A stretch of DNA of 5,010 nucleotides, taken from an uncultured Acidimicrobiia bacterium. GTDB taxonomy: Bacteria; Actinomycetota; Acidimicrobiia; Spongiisociales; UBA5794. The DNA lies in the NCBI GenBank assembly GCA_913031525.1, contig CAJWGC010000095.1:1-5010 (forward strand), given 5' to 3'. A model generated the notes under the pieces. It did not search any database and had not been told where the DNA came from. It saw only the letters and a program-made list of their open reading frames with translations. This document shows, piece by piece, positions 1-4,759 of the stretch (the first letter of the stretch is position 1; each line of letters starts with the position of its first letter). The translations under genes and the position numbers were made by a program.

Positions 1-215
1 CCCAGCAGAAACAGCAAGAAGATGATTCCGATATGGGCGAGATCGGCAATGAGATTGGGATCGGCCACCAGGCCCGTGACCGATGGCCCCGCGATAACCC
101 CCACCGCGATGTAGGCGACGAGCAGAGATTGGCGCGCAAAAAGCGCAACGGTGGCGAGGAGCGCCGCGCCGGTGAAGATCAGGAATACGGAAAATAAAAC
201 AGACTCACCGATCAC
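1..215 (-). CDS. CPA2/KefB-type cation:proton antiporter, N-terminal part (cut by window edge)
   Basis: Reading the minus strand from a GTG at 215 gives 71 complete codons with no stop before the left edge. Seen: a hydrophobic first helix (about residues 5-26), then the stretch AYIAVGVIAGP (34-44) and ADLAHIGIIFLLFLLG (57-72). Known: this pattern, with a glycine/proline-containing second helix and a third helix of the 'LA-IG-I-LLFLLG' type, is the N-terminus of monovalent cation:proton antiporter-2 proteins (KefB/KefC/RosB-like), which exchange K+ or Na+ for H+ across the cytoplasmic membrane. The start is chosen because the stop of the upstream redoxin (TAA, 246-248) is in the same frame and a purine-rich GAGGCGGGG lies 8 bases before the GTG. 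The 30-base gap suggests co-transcription with the redoxin. The ion specificity and any C-terminal TrkA-N domain lie outside the window. Confidence 0.85.
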   Translation of the reverse strand, partial: MIGESVLFSVFLIFTGAALLATVALFARQSLLVAYIAVGVIAGPSVTGLVADPNLIADLAHIGIIFLLFLL

Positions 216-245
216 AGCACGAACCCCGCCTCGCCGAGAACCAAG

Positions 246-839
246 TTAGGTCGGAAAATAGTCGGGCTCGAGTCCCACTTTCCACTTGATGTTGCAGCCG
301 ATACTCGGTAGCTGTTCGCCCGTAACCGCGTTGCCGCCGAGCACTGCGTCCGCTGCGTTCCTAAGATCGATACCGGTGACTGGTTCATTATTCTTGGGCC
401 GGGAGGCATCAAACTGACCCCGGTACGCTAGTCGGCGGTACTCATCAAAAAGAAAAAAATCCGGTGTGCAGGCAGCACGGTAGGCTTTGGCAACGGTCTG
501 TTGCTCGTCGTAGAGGTAGGGAAACCTGAAGCAATACTGCGCCGCCTCCGCAGCCATCTGCTCCGGCGCATCGTCGGGATGGGTGGTGGCATCGTTGGCG
601 CTAATAGCGATCGTGGCGAGACCAAGCGGGAGATATTCCTCAGCAAAAGCGTTAAACGCATCGCGGATATGGATCACATAGGGACAGTGATTGCATATGA
701 ATGCAACCAGCATTGCTTTGCTGTCTGCGTAGTCCGACAGCGAAACCATCGGCCCGCCTGCTGTCAGGTGGGTGTTGGGTAGGGTGAAGGCAGGGGCCTC
801 GGCCCCAAGTGCCTGCATAGTGGAGGCGGTACTGGCCAT
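246..839 (-). CDS. Thioredoxin-fold redoxin of the AhpC/TSA (peroxiredoxin-like) family
   Basis: A complete 197-residue cytoplasmic protein with no signal peptide. Seen: an AhpC/TSA-like start (LGAEAPAFTLPNT, 11-23), the active-site motif FICNHCPYV with a Cys49-x-x-Cys52 pair, further cysteines at 103 and 124, a Thr125-Pro126 that should be the cis-proline of the thioredoxin fold, and a conserved C-terminal GCNIKWK (181-187) with Cys182. Known: the combination NHCPYV plus CNIKWK marks a widespread redoxin subgroup (PRX-like1) whose members are usually annotated as thioredoxin-family or peroxiredoxin-like proteins; the physiological substrate is not established. Inferred: thiol-disulfide exchange or peroxide-related redox function. 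The ATG at 839 has only a weak GGTAG upstream. An in-frame ATG at 818 would also keep the domain but has no ribosome-binding site. It heads a likely two-gene unit with the antiporter. GC content is about 57%, higher than the genes to its right. Confidence 0.9.
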   Translation of the reverse strand: MASTASTMQALGAEAPAFTLPNTHLTAGGPMVSLSDYADSKAMLVAFICNHCPYVIHIRDAFNAFAEEYLPLGLATIAISANDATTHPDDAPEQMAAEAAQYCFRFPYLYDEQQTVAKAYRAACTPDFFLFDEYRRLAYRGQFDASRPKNNEPVTGIDLRNAADAVLGGNAVTGEQLPSIGCNIKWKVGLEPDYFPT

Positions 840-870
840 AATGCGCTACCAAAGCGTGTAAACAGGGAAA

Positions 871-876
871 ATTGTA
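871..876 (-). promoter_or_regulatory. Putative -10 box for the redoxin-antiporter unit
   Basis: The minus strand reads TACAAT here, a near-consensus -10, 31 bases upstream of the redoxin ATG. No convincing -35 is visible at 17-18 bases. The predicted transcript would begin near 864 and have a leader of about 25 bases. Confidence 0.4.
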
Positions 877-931
877 GCATGTGAGCAGTACAGCGAAGTC
901 CAGGCGGTCTTCCGCGAGAACCAATAACCGC

Positions 932-937
932 TAGAAT
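932..937 (+). promoter_or_regulatory. Putative -10 box for the moaC operon
   Basis: TAGAAT matches the TANNNT pattern common in actinobacterial -10 elements. The -35 position (around 909-914) is poor. Transcription from about 944 would give a leader of some 25 bases to the TTG at 969, or an almost leaderless message if the TTG at 948 is used. It points away from the TACAAT at 871-876, so 840-968 would be a divergent promoter region. Confidence 0.35.
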
Positions 938-968
938 ATTCTCAACTTTGTACAGCGATACTCTTTTT

Positions 969-1448
969 TTGACGACCAACGACCAAACACTTACGCATCT
1001 CAATGATCAGGGCGAGGCCCGAATGGTGGATGTCGGCACCAAGATCCCAACGAAACGACGAGCTGTAGCTGAAGCGGTGGTGTCCATGAGCGAGGAGACT
1101 CGTTCCCGATTGTTTGGAGGGGACCTTCCTAAAGGTGACGCTATTGCAGCTGCGCGGATCGCTGGGATCATGGGAGTGAAGAGAACTTCAGATCTGATCC
1201 CGCTTTGCCACCCGATTGGGATCGATGCTGTAAGGGTTGGTATAGAAGAAATCCCAACTGGCGCTCGAGTGGAGGTCGTGTGCGAGGTCGAAGCCCGGAC
1301 TGGTGTCGAAATGGAGGCACTGACGGGTGCATCGTTAGCGGCTCTTACGATTTACGACATGATCAAGGGAGTGGAACGTGGTGCCGCCATCGGACCCGTT
1401 CGTTTGCTAGCGAAGTCTGGTGGTCGATCGGGAGAATGGTCGATTTGA
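969..1448 (+). CDS. moaC: Cyclic pyranopterin monophosphate synthase MoaC
   Basis: MoaC converts the cyclised GTP product of MoaA (3',8-cyclo-dihydro-GTP) into cyclic pyranopterin monophosphate, the first stable molybdenum-cofactor intermediate, in the cytoplasm. Seen, numbered from the TTG at 969: LTHLNDQGEARMVDVG (8-23), KGDAIAAARIAGIMGVKRT (55-73), the LCHPI motif (79-83), TGVEMEALTGAS (111-122), and TIYDMIKG with Asp130 and Lys133, which correspond to the catalytic Asp128/Lys131 of Escherichia coli MoaC. The 159-residue length is normal. The open frame also has a TTG at 948, adding seven residues. The TTG at 969 is preferred because it places the LTHL motif as in E. coli and Mycobacterium MoaC. 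Neither start has a Shine-Dalgarno sequence. The 3' end overlaps mogA, so the two are probably translated together; some actinobacteria carry the two as one fused protein. Confidence 0.95.
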   Translation: MTTNDQTLTHLNDQGEARMVDVGTKIPTKRRAVAEAVVSMSEETRSRLFGGDLPKGDAIAAARIAGIMGVKRTSDLIPLCHPIGIDAVRVGIEEIPTGARVEVVCEVEARTGVEMEALTGASLAALTIYDMIKGVERGAAIGPVRLLAKSGGRSGEWSI

Positions 1449-1936
1449 GGGCTGCGATCGTTACCGTCAGCGACCGAGTGAGCCGAGGCGAGTCAGATAA
1501 TCACTCTGGACCGGCAGCTGTAGACGCTTTGGAGTCTCTTGGGTTCGAGGTTTCTGTTTGCAGGGTTGTTCCCGACGGGATTGATTCTGTTGAGTTGGTG
1601 CTGACGGAACTCGTGGGCATGGTAGATCTCGTGGTGACTACGGGTGGGACGGGGTTTACCCAGCGAGACCTAACACCTGAGGCGACACTGCGAGTAGTCG
1701 AACGAGAGGCTCCGGGGTTGGCGGAGGCGATGAGATCTGCCACATTTGGAGTGAATCCACACGGTATGCTTTCGCGAGGTGTAGCCGGCATCGCGGGGTC
1801 GACTCTCATTATAAATTTGCCTGGTTCGGTAGGAGGAGTCCGGGATTCTTTGGAGGCCATTAGTCTTGCCTTGAGGCATGGCGTGGAGTTGCTCAGAAAC
1901 CCATTAAGCGGCCACAATTCTCCTTTATCCTCTTGA
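1436..1936 (+). CDS. mogA: MogA/MoaB-type molybdopterin adenylyltransferase
   Basis: This family adenylylates molybdopterin with ATP before molybdenum insertion by a MoeA-type enzyme. Seen, numbered from the ATG at 1436: AAIVTVSDR (6-14), the nucleotide/pterin-binding TTGGTG (68-73) followed by RDLTPEA (77-83), LSRGVAG (112-118), and NLPGS (127-131). All are hallmarks of the MoCF-binding fold. The 166-residue length matches stand-alone MoaB/MogA proteins. Two starts are possible. The ATG at 1436 overlaps moaC by 13 bases but has GGAG only one base before it. The TTG at 1445 overlaps the moaC stop as TTGA, has GGGAG 10 bases upstream, and would start the protein MRAAIVTVSD. The same frame is open back to 1205 inside moaC, but that extension is a shadow. 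Whether the enzyme is MogA or MoaB by name cannot be settled from sequence; the activity is expected to be the same. Confidence 0.92.
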   Translation: MVDLRAAIVTVSDRVSRGESDNHSGPAAVDALESLGFEVSVCRVVPDGIDSVELVLTELVGMVDLVVTTGGTGFTQRDLTPEATLRVVEREAPGLAEAMRSATFGVNPHGMLSRGVAGIAGSTLIINLPGSVGGVRDSLEAISLALRHGVELLRNPLSGHNSPLSS

Positions 1937-1948
1937 TTGTTGTAGTCC

Positions 1949-1977
1949 TTGGAGCATCGCGTGGTGAGTTCTACGCT
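1949..1977 (+). promoter_or_regulatory. Possible promoter for the SepX/GlpR-like gene
   Basis: TTGGAG (1949-1954) and TACGCT (1972-1977) are separated by exactly 17 bases in the 68-base gap between mogA and the next gene. A start near 1984 would lie just upstream of the GGAG at 1989-1992. Both hexamers are only moderate matches, so read-through from moaC-mogA is equally possible. Confidence 0.35.
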
Positions 1978-2004
1978 AAGAAACGAGCGGAGTAGAAGAG
2001 ACCA

Positions 2005-2436
2005 GTGGAAATATTTGCTTTCCTCCTGATTGGAGGTATTTGGGCGGCGTTTTTGTTGCCAGCTTTCTTTGAAAGTCGACGCCATACGCCGACCAGCACT
2101 ACTCGTAGCTTCGCTCGTTCCCAGGATCTGCTTGCTTCTATTTCAGGTGTGAATTCTTCCGCGATAAAAGCTCGTCTTAATTCTGCTCGCAGGCGTCAGC
2201 GCGTGTTCGCGCTACTTGCGACTGGGGCTTTCGCTTCGCTGGTAATAGCGGTCTTGCAGAACAGCTTCCTTTGGCTTGCCGTCACGTTCTTGTTTGATAT
2301 TGGATTCGCCGGCTACGTGACGTTGGTTCTTCATCTGAACTCGAATCCATTACAGAATGCTCCTGTCTTGCCTCTGGTGGTTCCTGAATCTCCAGAGGAC
2401 AGTCAGTACCACACTGTTCGGGTTATCGCTGGTTGA
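2005..2436 (+). CDS. Small three-helix membrane protein, SepX/GlpR-like
   Basis: A 143-residue protein starting at GTG, with GGAG 12 bases upstream. Seen: transmembrane segment 1 at about 3-22 (with Trp13 and Pro19, followed by ESRRHTPT), a polar Ser/Arg-rich stretch with RSFARSQDLL (34-43), a basic ARRRQR (61-66) directly before segment 2 (67-85), segment 3 (87-111), and a short acidic tail. Known: actinobacterial SepX/GlpR proteins have an N-terminal helix with a W...L-P pattern followed by arginines, then RRRR before further helices, and their genes often lie beside gephyrin/MoeA-like and Moco genes; they act in septum formation and bind the gephyrin-like partner Glp. Inferred: this is a short, diverged member, supported by the moaC-mogA context. 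It lacks the long cytoplasmic tail typical of many homologues, and no moeA/glp gene is visible here. A generic small membrane protein remains the alternative. Confidence 0.6.
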   Translation: MEIFAFLLIGGIWAAFLLPAFFESRRHTPTSTTRSFARSQDLLASISGVNSSAIKARLNSARRRQRVFALLATGAFASLVIAVLQNSFLWLAVTFLFDIGFAGYVTLVLHLNSNPLQNAPVLPLVVPESPEDSQYHTVRVIAG

Positions 2437-2556
2437 TTTTGGGGTGACCGTCAGCCCAGATGTGTTGCTTTTAGTGCATGTTGCCCGGTTGTATCGCTTC
2501 CTCTAGGAGCTATTTCTTGAGTAGCTTTATTGTGAAGAAGTCCCAATTCGACAAAA

Positions 2557-2648
2557 GGGGAATCGGTTCTTGATTTTCGCTGCTTAGCGAGTTCCCTTCA
2601 AAGATTTAACCACGGATAAAATCGTGAGAGACGTATCCGAAAGAACCG
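2557..2648 (+). ncRNA. Candidate structured RNA with HDV-like ribozyme topology
   Basis: No gene lies in this stretch. Five pairings interlock. P1: 2557-2563 with 2591-2597, seven pairs, the first a G.U and the last a U.G. P2: 2564-2570 with 2642-2648 (CGGTTCT/AGAACCG). P3: TCGCT/AGCGA at 2577-2581/2586-2590, ending exactly where the P1 3' strand begins. P4: GATA/TATC at 2615-2618/2634-2637, continued by CGT/ACG closing a GAGAG loop. The joint between P4 and P2 is C-G-A-A (2638-2641). This order is that of the HDV-like self-cleaving ribozymes, with cleavage predicted before G2557. Against it: six unpaired bases between P2 and P3 (2571-2576), no clear P1.1 pairing in loop 3, and a long joint before P4. 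Each helix alone could be chance. It lies 120 bases after the SepX/GlpR-like gene and 61 before tRNA-Ala. Confidence 0.3.
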
Positions 2649-2666
2649 GAGAGCATTGATCAGTAG

Positions 2667-2691
2667 GGAGGCGGCTGACTCAGGCGCCTCC
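2667..2691. promoter_or_regulatory. 25-bp palindrome in the tRNA promoter (operator-like)
   Basis: Arms GGAGGCG (2667-2673) and CGCCTCC (2685-2691) enclose CTGA-C-TCAG (2675-2683). All twelve symmetric pairs match except 2674/2684 (G opposite G), with C2679 at the centre. It ends two bases before the TACAAT -10 box and covers the -35 position. No T-run follows, which argues against an intrinsic terminator. It could be a regulator-binding site or a hairpin in a read-through transcript. Confidence 0.45.
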
Positions 2692-2693
2692 TG

Positions 2694-2699
2694 TACAAT
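2694..2699 (+). promoter_or_regulatory. -10 box of the tRNA-Ala promoter
   Basis: TACAAT is a one-mismatch -10 element placed 10 bases before the mature tRNA start, so transcription would begin near 2706. A consensus -35 is absent; that position lies within the 25-bp palindrome. Confidence 0.6.
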
Positions 2700-2709
2700 C
2701 CCAAACTCA

Positions 2710-2783
2710 GGGGGTGTAGCTCAGTTCGGCAGAGCACTACGTTCGCAACGTAGGGGTCACGGGTTCAAATCCCGTCACCTCCA
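2710..2783 (+). tRNA. tRNA-Ala (anticodon CGC)
   Basis: A complete 74-base cloverleaf. Acceptor stem GGGGGTG (2710-2716) pairs with CACCTCC (2776-2782) and contains G3.U70, the alanine identity element. The D arm is GCTC/GAGC (2719-2722/2732-2735). The anticodon stem CTACG/CGTAG surrounds the loop TTCGCAA with CGC at 2744-2746, which reads the alanine codon GCG. The variable loop is GGGTC. The T arm ACGGG/CCCGT encloses TTCAAAT (2764-2770). The discriminator is A2783. The 3' CCA is not encoded and must be added after transcription. All stems are fully paired, so the gene looks functional. Confidence 0.97.
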
Positions 2784-2789
2784 CAGTGG

Positions 2790-2808
2790 AGGAGATCAGG
2801 TCTCTTTT
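2790..2808 (+). terminator. Weak possible terminator after tRNA-Ala
   Basis: GAGA (2792-2795) pairs with TCTC (2801-2804), extended by a T.G wobble inside and wobble/A-T pairs outside, and runs into TTTT (2805-2808). It lies 9 bases past the tRNA. The stem is short and wobble-rich, so termination here is tentative. Confidence 0.3.
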
Positions 2809-2847
2809 CAGCGCTGCCTCGTCCTTACTGCAGTTCTATTGAGTTCA

Positions 2848-2904
2848 CTGATCGATCTGTATTTTCACCGATCAGAGCGTTGTGGCTTGATTATTAAATC
2901 AAGC
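2848..2904. repeat. Two inverted repeats between tRNA-Ala and the metallopeptidase-like gene
   Basis: The gene-free gap of 200 bases (2784-2983) holds CTGATCG/CGATCAG (2848-2854/2869-2875, 14-base loop) and an AT-rich perfect hairpin GCTTGATT-ATTA-AATCAAGC (2885-2904). The second is not followed by a T-run. They could be operators, weak terminators or leader structure for the downstream gene. Nothing else was recognised in the gap, and repeats of this size can arise by chance. Confidence 0.35.
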
Positions 2905-2983
2905 ATTCCTCTACCTGAAGCAAGCTGGGGGAGTGTGGTCAACCTCACAAAAGCTTTAGAGGGTTAGCCTGCGCGTTCGATCT

Positions 2984-4372
2984 ATGTTCATTTTCTCTAG
3001 TCCACATCGTTTAGCGCTTGCCCTAACCGTAGTAACGGTTATGGCATCGGCTTGCTCCGTCGGCACTACGGAGACTGAATCTACGGACCATGTGATACAG
3101 CCGTCCACGCTGACGACTCTTCCAACACCTACTGACACTGTGGCTGCGACTACCGCCATCGCTATGACGACTTCGACCACACTTCTTCCTCCTTCCACCA
3201 CAACTTTGCCTGCTGAGGGAGTCGAGAGTGATATTGCTGGATTGATTGCGGAAGCTGAACGTATCCGAGGGCTCGGATTTGCGTCCCCGCCAGAAGTGAC
3301 CTTGCTCGATGACCAAGAATTTTCTGTTCAAGCTTCAATGACTGAGATAGTTAATTTCATCAATCGTGATCGTGCACATACCAGTTTCCTGCGGGTTGCG
3401 GAAGTTATCGGGACGGACGATCGTATTGAGGATTGGCGAGAGAGCATTAGTGGTTCGCCCCAATGGGCGTTCTACGATGCTGCCACTGAAAACATCTTTA
3501 TTCTCTTGCGTCCAGAGGGCTACGGACCGCTAGCTCGTAGTGAAATCATTCATGAGGTAATTCATGCACTGACGGATCAGCATTACGGTTGGTTCGAGTT
3601 GCTGGTGGAGCTCCAAGAGAAAGGCGCCGACGATCGACTGGTCGCACTTAATGCGCTTATCGAGGGAGACGCAACATATTTTCAGCTCGTTTATGTGCAG
3701 GAAATGTCCGATGAAGAACGTCGGAGTGTCGCTGAGGAATTTCTCGATTCGACGCCTGATTCTTCACCCGTTCCTCCGTGGGTTTTAGCGGACTTCACCT
3801 TTGCTTTTGACGCCGGCTTCGAATTCGTCCGCGAACTTGTCGACAACGGCGGAATTGCTTCTTTAGACCGGGCTTATCTTGACCTTCCCACTTCAAGTGA
3901 ACAGATATTGCACCCGGGTCGGTATCGGCGATCCGAGACGCCGATGGACCTAGGTTCTATAAACGCCAACATTGGTGGATACGAACTTGTCGCTTCGGCG
4001 GTATTAGGAGAGTGGGGATTACGTCAACTTATTGGGGAGACGATGCTTCCCGGCATGGCCACTCAGACAATTGATGGTTGGGGAGGCGACAGTTACGTAG
4101 TTTTGGAAAACGAAGAAGATGAGACGGTGTTCGTAATGGTCTATTTGGGGGATACCGAAAGCGACACCGAAGAGGTTACCCAAGCCTTCATTGACTTCGC
4201 GGAAGATGACTTGAAGCTGGGAAGTGGCTCTCGTTTCCAAGGTGGTCAAGCATATTCTCGTAGCGGCCGTCCTTGGATGTTCGTGGATCGAGAAGCATCG
4301 GGTTTGCTGGTAATCCTCTCTACAAAACGTAATGTAGGTCGGGATCTTGCCCAAATCCTTTCTCCGCCTTGA
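2984..4372 (+). CDS. Secreted/lipid-anchored protein with HExxH zinc-metallopeptidase signature
   Basis: A complete 462-residue protein. Seen: an N-terminal signal sequence (hydrophobic core about 10-21) ending in MASAC with Cys24 as a possible lipidation site, though Ala rather than Leu stands at -3, so the lipobox is weak. A low-complexity Thr/Pro/Ser linker covers about 29-77, followed by a folded domain. That domain has HEVIH (190-194) and, 33 residues on, ALIEGDA (224-230) with Glu227. Known: HExxH plus a downstream glutamate is the gluzincin zinc-site pattern. Further motifs are SSEQILHPGRY (304-314) and GWGGDSYVVL (365-374). Inferred: an extracytoplasmic zinc protease or protease-like protein; the substrate is unknown. 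The ATG at 2984 has no close Shine-Dalgarno (GAGGG is 20 bases away), and an in-frame TAG at 2957 excludes a longer form. It is flanked by a tRNA and a convergent gene, so it is probably monocistronic. Confidence 0.8.
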   Translation: MFIFSSPHRLALALTVVTVMASACSVGTTETESTDHVIQPSTLTTLPTPTDTVAATTAIAMTTSTTLLPPSTTTLPAEGVESDIAGLIAEAERIRGLGFASPPEVTLLDDQEFSVQASMTEIVNFINRDRAHTSFLRVAEVIGTDDRIEDWRESISGSPQWAFYDAATENIFILLRPEGYGPLARSEIIHEVIHALTDQHYGWFELLVELQEKGADDRLVALNALIEGDATYFQLVYVQEMSDEERRSVAEEFLDSTPDSSPVPPWVLADFTFAFDAGFEFVRELVDNGGIASLDRAYLDLPTSSEQILHPGRYRRSETPMDLGSINANIGGYELVASAVLGEWGLRQLIGETMLPGMATQTIDGWGGDSYVVLENEEDETVFVMVYLGDTESDTEEVTQAFIDFAEDDLKLGSGSRFQGGQAYSRSGRPWMFVDREASGLLVILSTKRNVGRDLAQILSPP

Positions 4373-4400
4373 TCGAGAGTTGTCGTGATCACTTTCAGCA

Positions 4401-4487
4401 CGCGGGCTACTCCGCGAAGTTGCAGAGCAACTGAAGAGCCACCGCGCGTTTATCGCGCATCAAATAGCAGGGGCGCGGTTTAGCCCC
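4401..4487. terminator. Cluster of four stem-loops between convergent genes
   Basis: Four perfect hairpins lie in series: CGCGG/CCGCG (4401-4416), AGTTGC/GCAACT with a 3-base loop (4418-4432), GCGCG/CGCGC (4444-4458), and GGGGC/GCCCC (4470-4487). The last has the bL37 stop codon in its loop. They separate the end of the metallopeptidase-like gene from the convergent bL37 gene. No T-tract follows any of them on either strand, so they may terminate without one, protect 3' ends, or act as a bidirectional transcript buffer. Confidence 0.45.
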
Positions 4488-4563
4488 GCCCAGCGTTTGG
4501 ACGACGGCCGTGGTTTGCTTTTTTGCGACGGGCACGTAGCTTGCGTCGTTTTGCTTTTGCCAT
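4480..4563 (-). CDS. Ribosomal protein bL37-like peptide (27 aa)
   Basis: A 27-residue, extremely basic protein (13 Arg/Lys). It starts MAKAKRRKLRARRKK and continues with KANHGRRPNAGRG before a TAA. Known: the 24-residue actinobacterial large-subunit protein bL37, found in mycobacterial ribosome structures, begins MAKRGRKK and ends in KANHGKRPN. The shared MAK start, basic core and KANHGxRPN end make this the best identification. The same frame stays open upstream to 4689, but that extension is not basic and resembles nothing, so the ATG at 4563 is taken as the start. There is no Shine-Dalgarno; a TACGAT -10-like box at 4574-4579 (minus strand) would start the message within a few bases of the ATG, suggesting near-leaderless translation. 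It is divergent from rsmI. Genes this small are often missed by automatic annotation. Confidence 0.75.
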   Translation of the reverse strand: MAKAKRRKLRARRKKANHGRRPNAGRG

Positions 4564-4573
4564 AGTGGCGGAG

Positions 4574-4579
4574 ATCGTA
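4574..4579 (-). promoter_or_regulatory. Putative -10 box for the bL37-like gene
   Basis: The minus strand reads TACGAT (TANNNT pattern), 10 bases before the ATG, predicting a start near 4567 and almost no leader. TTGTCA is visible upstream but only 12 bases away, too close for a standard -35. Confidence 0.35.
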
Positions 4580-4687
4580 CCAGCCTTGACTTGACAAGAG
4601 TTGAGATCCGGTAGATGCGGTGGCAGTCGTGGCCGGATGTAAGGATGACAGAAGACGAGTGTTGATTCTGAGAAAAATTTTGTTACC

Positions 4688-4721
4688 ACAAACAGTTGGC
4701 TAACCCTCTCTCACTGTTTGT
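4688..4721. repeat. 9-bp inverted repeat in the bL37/rsmI divergent spacer
   Basis: ACAAACAGT (4688-4696) and ACTGTTTGT (4713-4721) match perfectly around a 16-base CT-rich spacer. The centre-to-centre distance of 25 bases, rather than a tight loop, fits a dimeric regulator site better than a terminator. A chance origin cannot be excluded. The spacer (4564-4759, 196 bases) otherwise shows only weak promoter-like hexamers. Confidence 0.35.
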
Positions 4722-4747
4722 AATGAGATGATCGGCATCTTGGTCTC

Positions 4748-4753
4748 TAACCT
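4748..4753 (+). promoter_or_regulatory. Possible -10 box for a leaderless rsmI message
   Basis: TAACCT fits TANNNT and ends 6 bases before the GTG start at 4760, so transcription could begin at the start codon itself. No Shine-Dalgarno precedes the GTG, which supports this, but no -35 is visible. Confidence 0.3.
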
Positions 4754-4759
4754 AGATGT

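Noticed and set aside
501..1003. Other frames overlapping the redoxin and the divergent spacer on both strands
   Set aside because: They overlap the strongly supported redoxin and show no recognisable motifs.
1205..1435. Upstream extension of the mogA frame
   Set aside because: It lies fully inside moaC in another frame, and the extra residues (many Arg, Trp, Cys) match no MogA/MoaB N-terminus.
1501..2085. 194-codon minus-strand frame opposite mogA
   Set aside because: It is an antisense shadow of a clearly conserved coding region, with a Ser/Thr/Arg-rich, unrecognisable product.
2617..2622. TAAAAT as a -10 promoter box
   Set aside because: No -35 at a workable distance, and the bases fall inside the candidate structured RNA.
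2656..2967. 103-codon open frame across the tRNA gene
   Set aside because: Its central residues (GGVAQFGRAL and GFKSRHLH) are simply the translation of tRNA-Ala, a well-known annotation artefact. It starts at TTG with no support.
4385..4392. GTGATCAC palindrome after the metallopeptidase-like gene
   Set aside because: Eight-base palindromes are common by chance and nothing around it gives it a role.
4586..4617. TTGACT/TTGACA as a plus-strand -35 for rsmI
   Set aside because: The only -10-like hexamer (TAGATG, 4612-4617) has a spacing of 15 or 20 bases and would give a leader of more than 130 bases; support is too weak to call.
4564..4689. N-terminal extension of the bL37-like frame
   Set aside because: The added residues are not basic and have no resemblance to the family; the conserved MAK start is at 4563.
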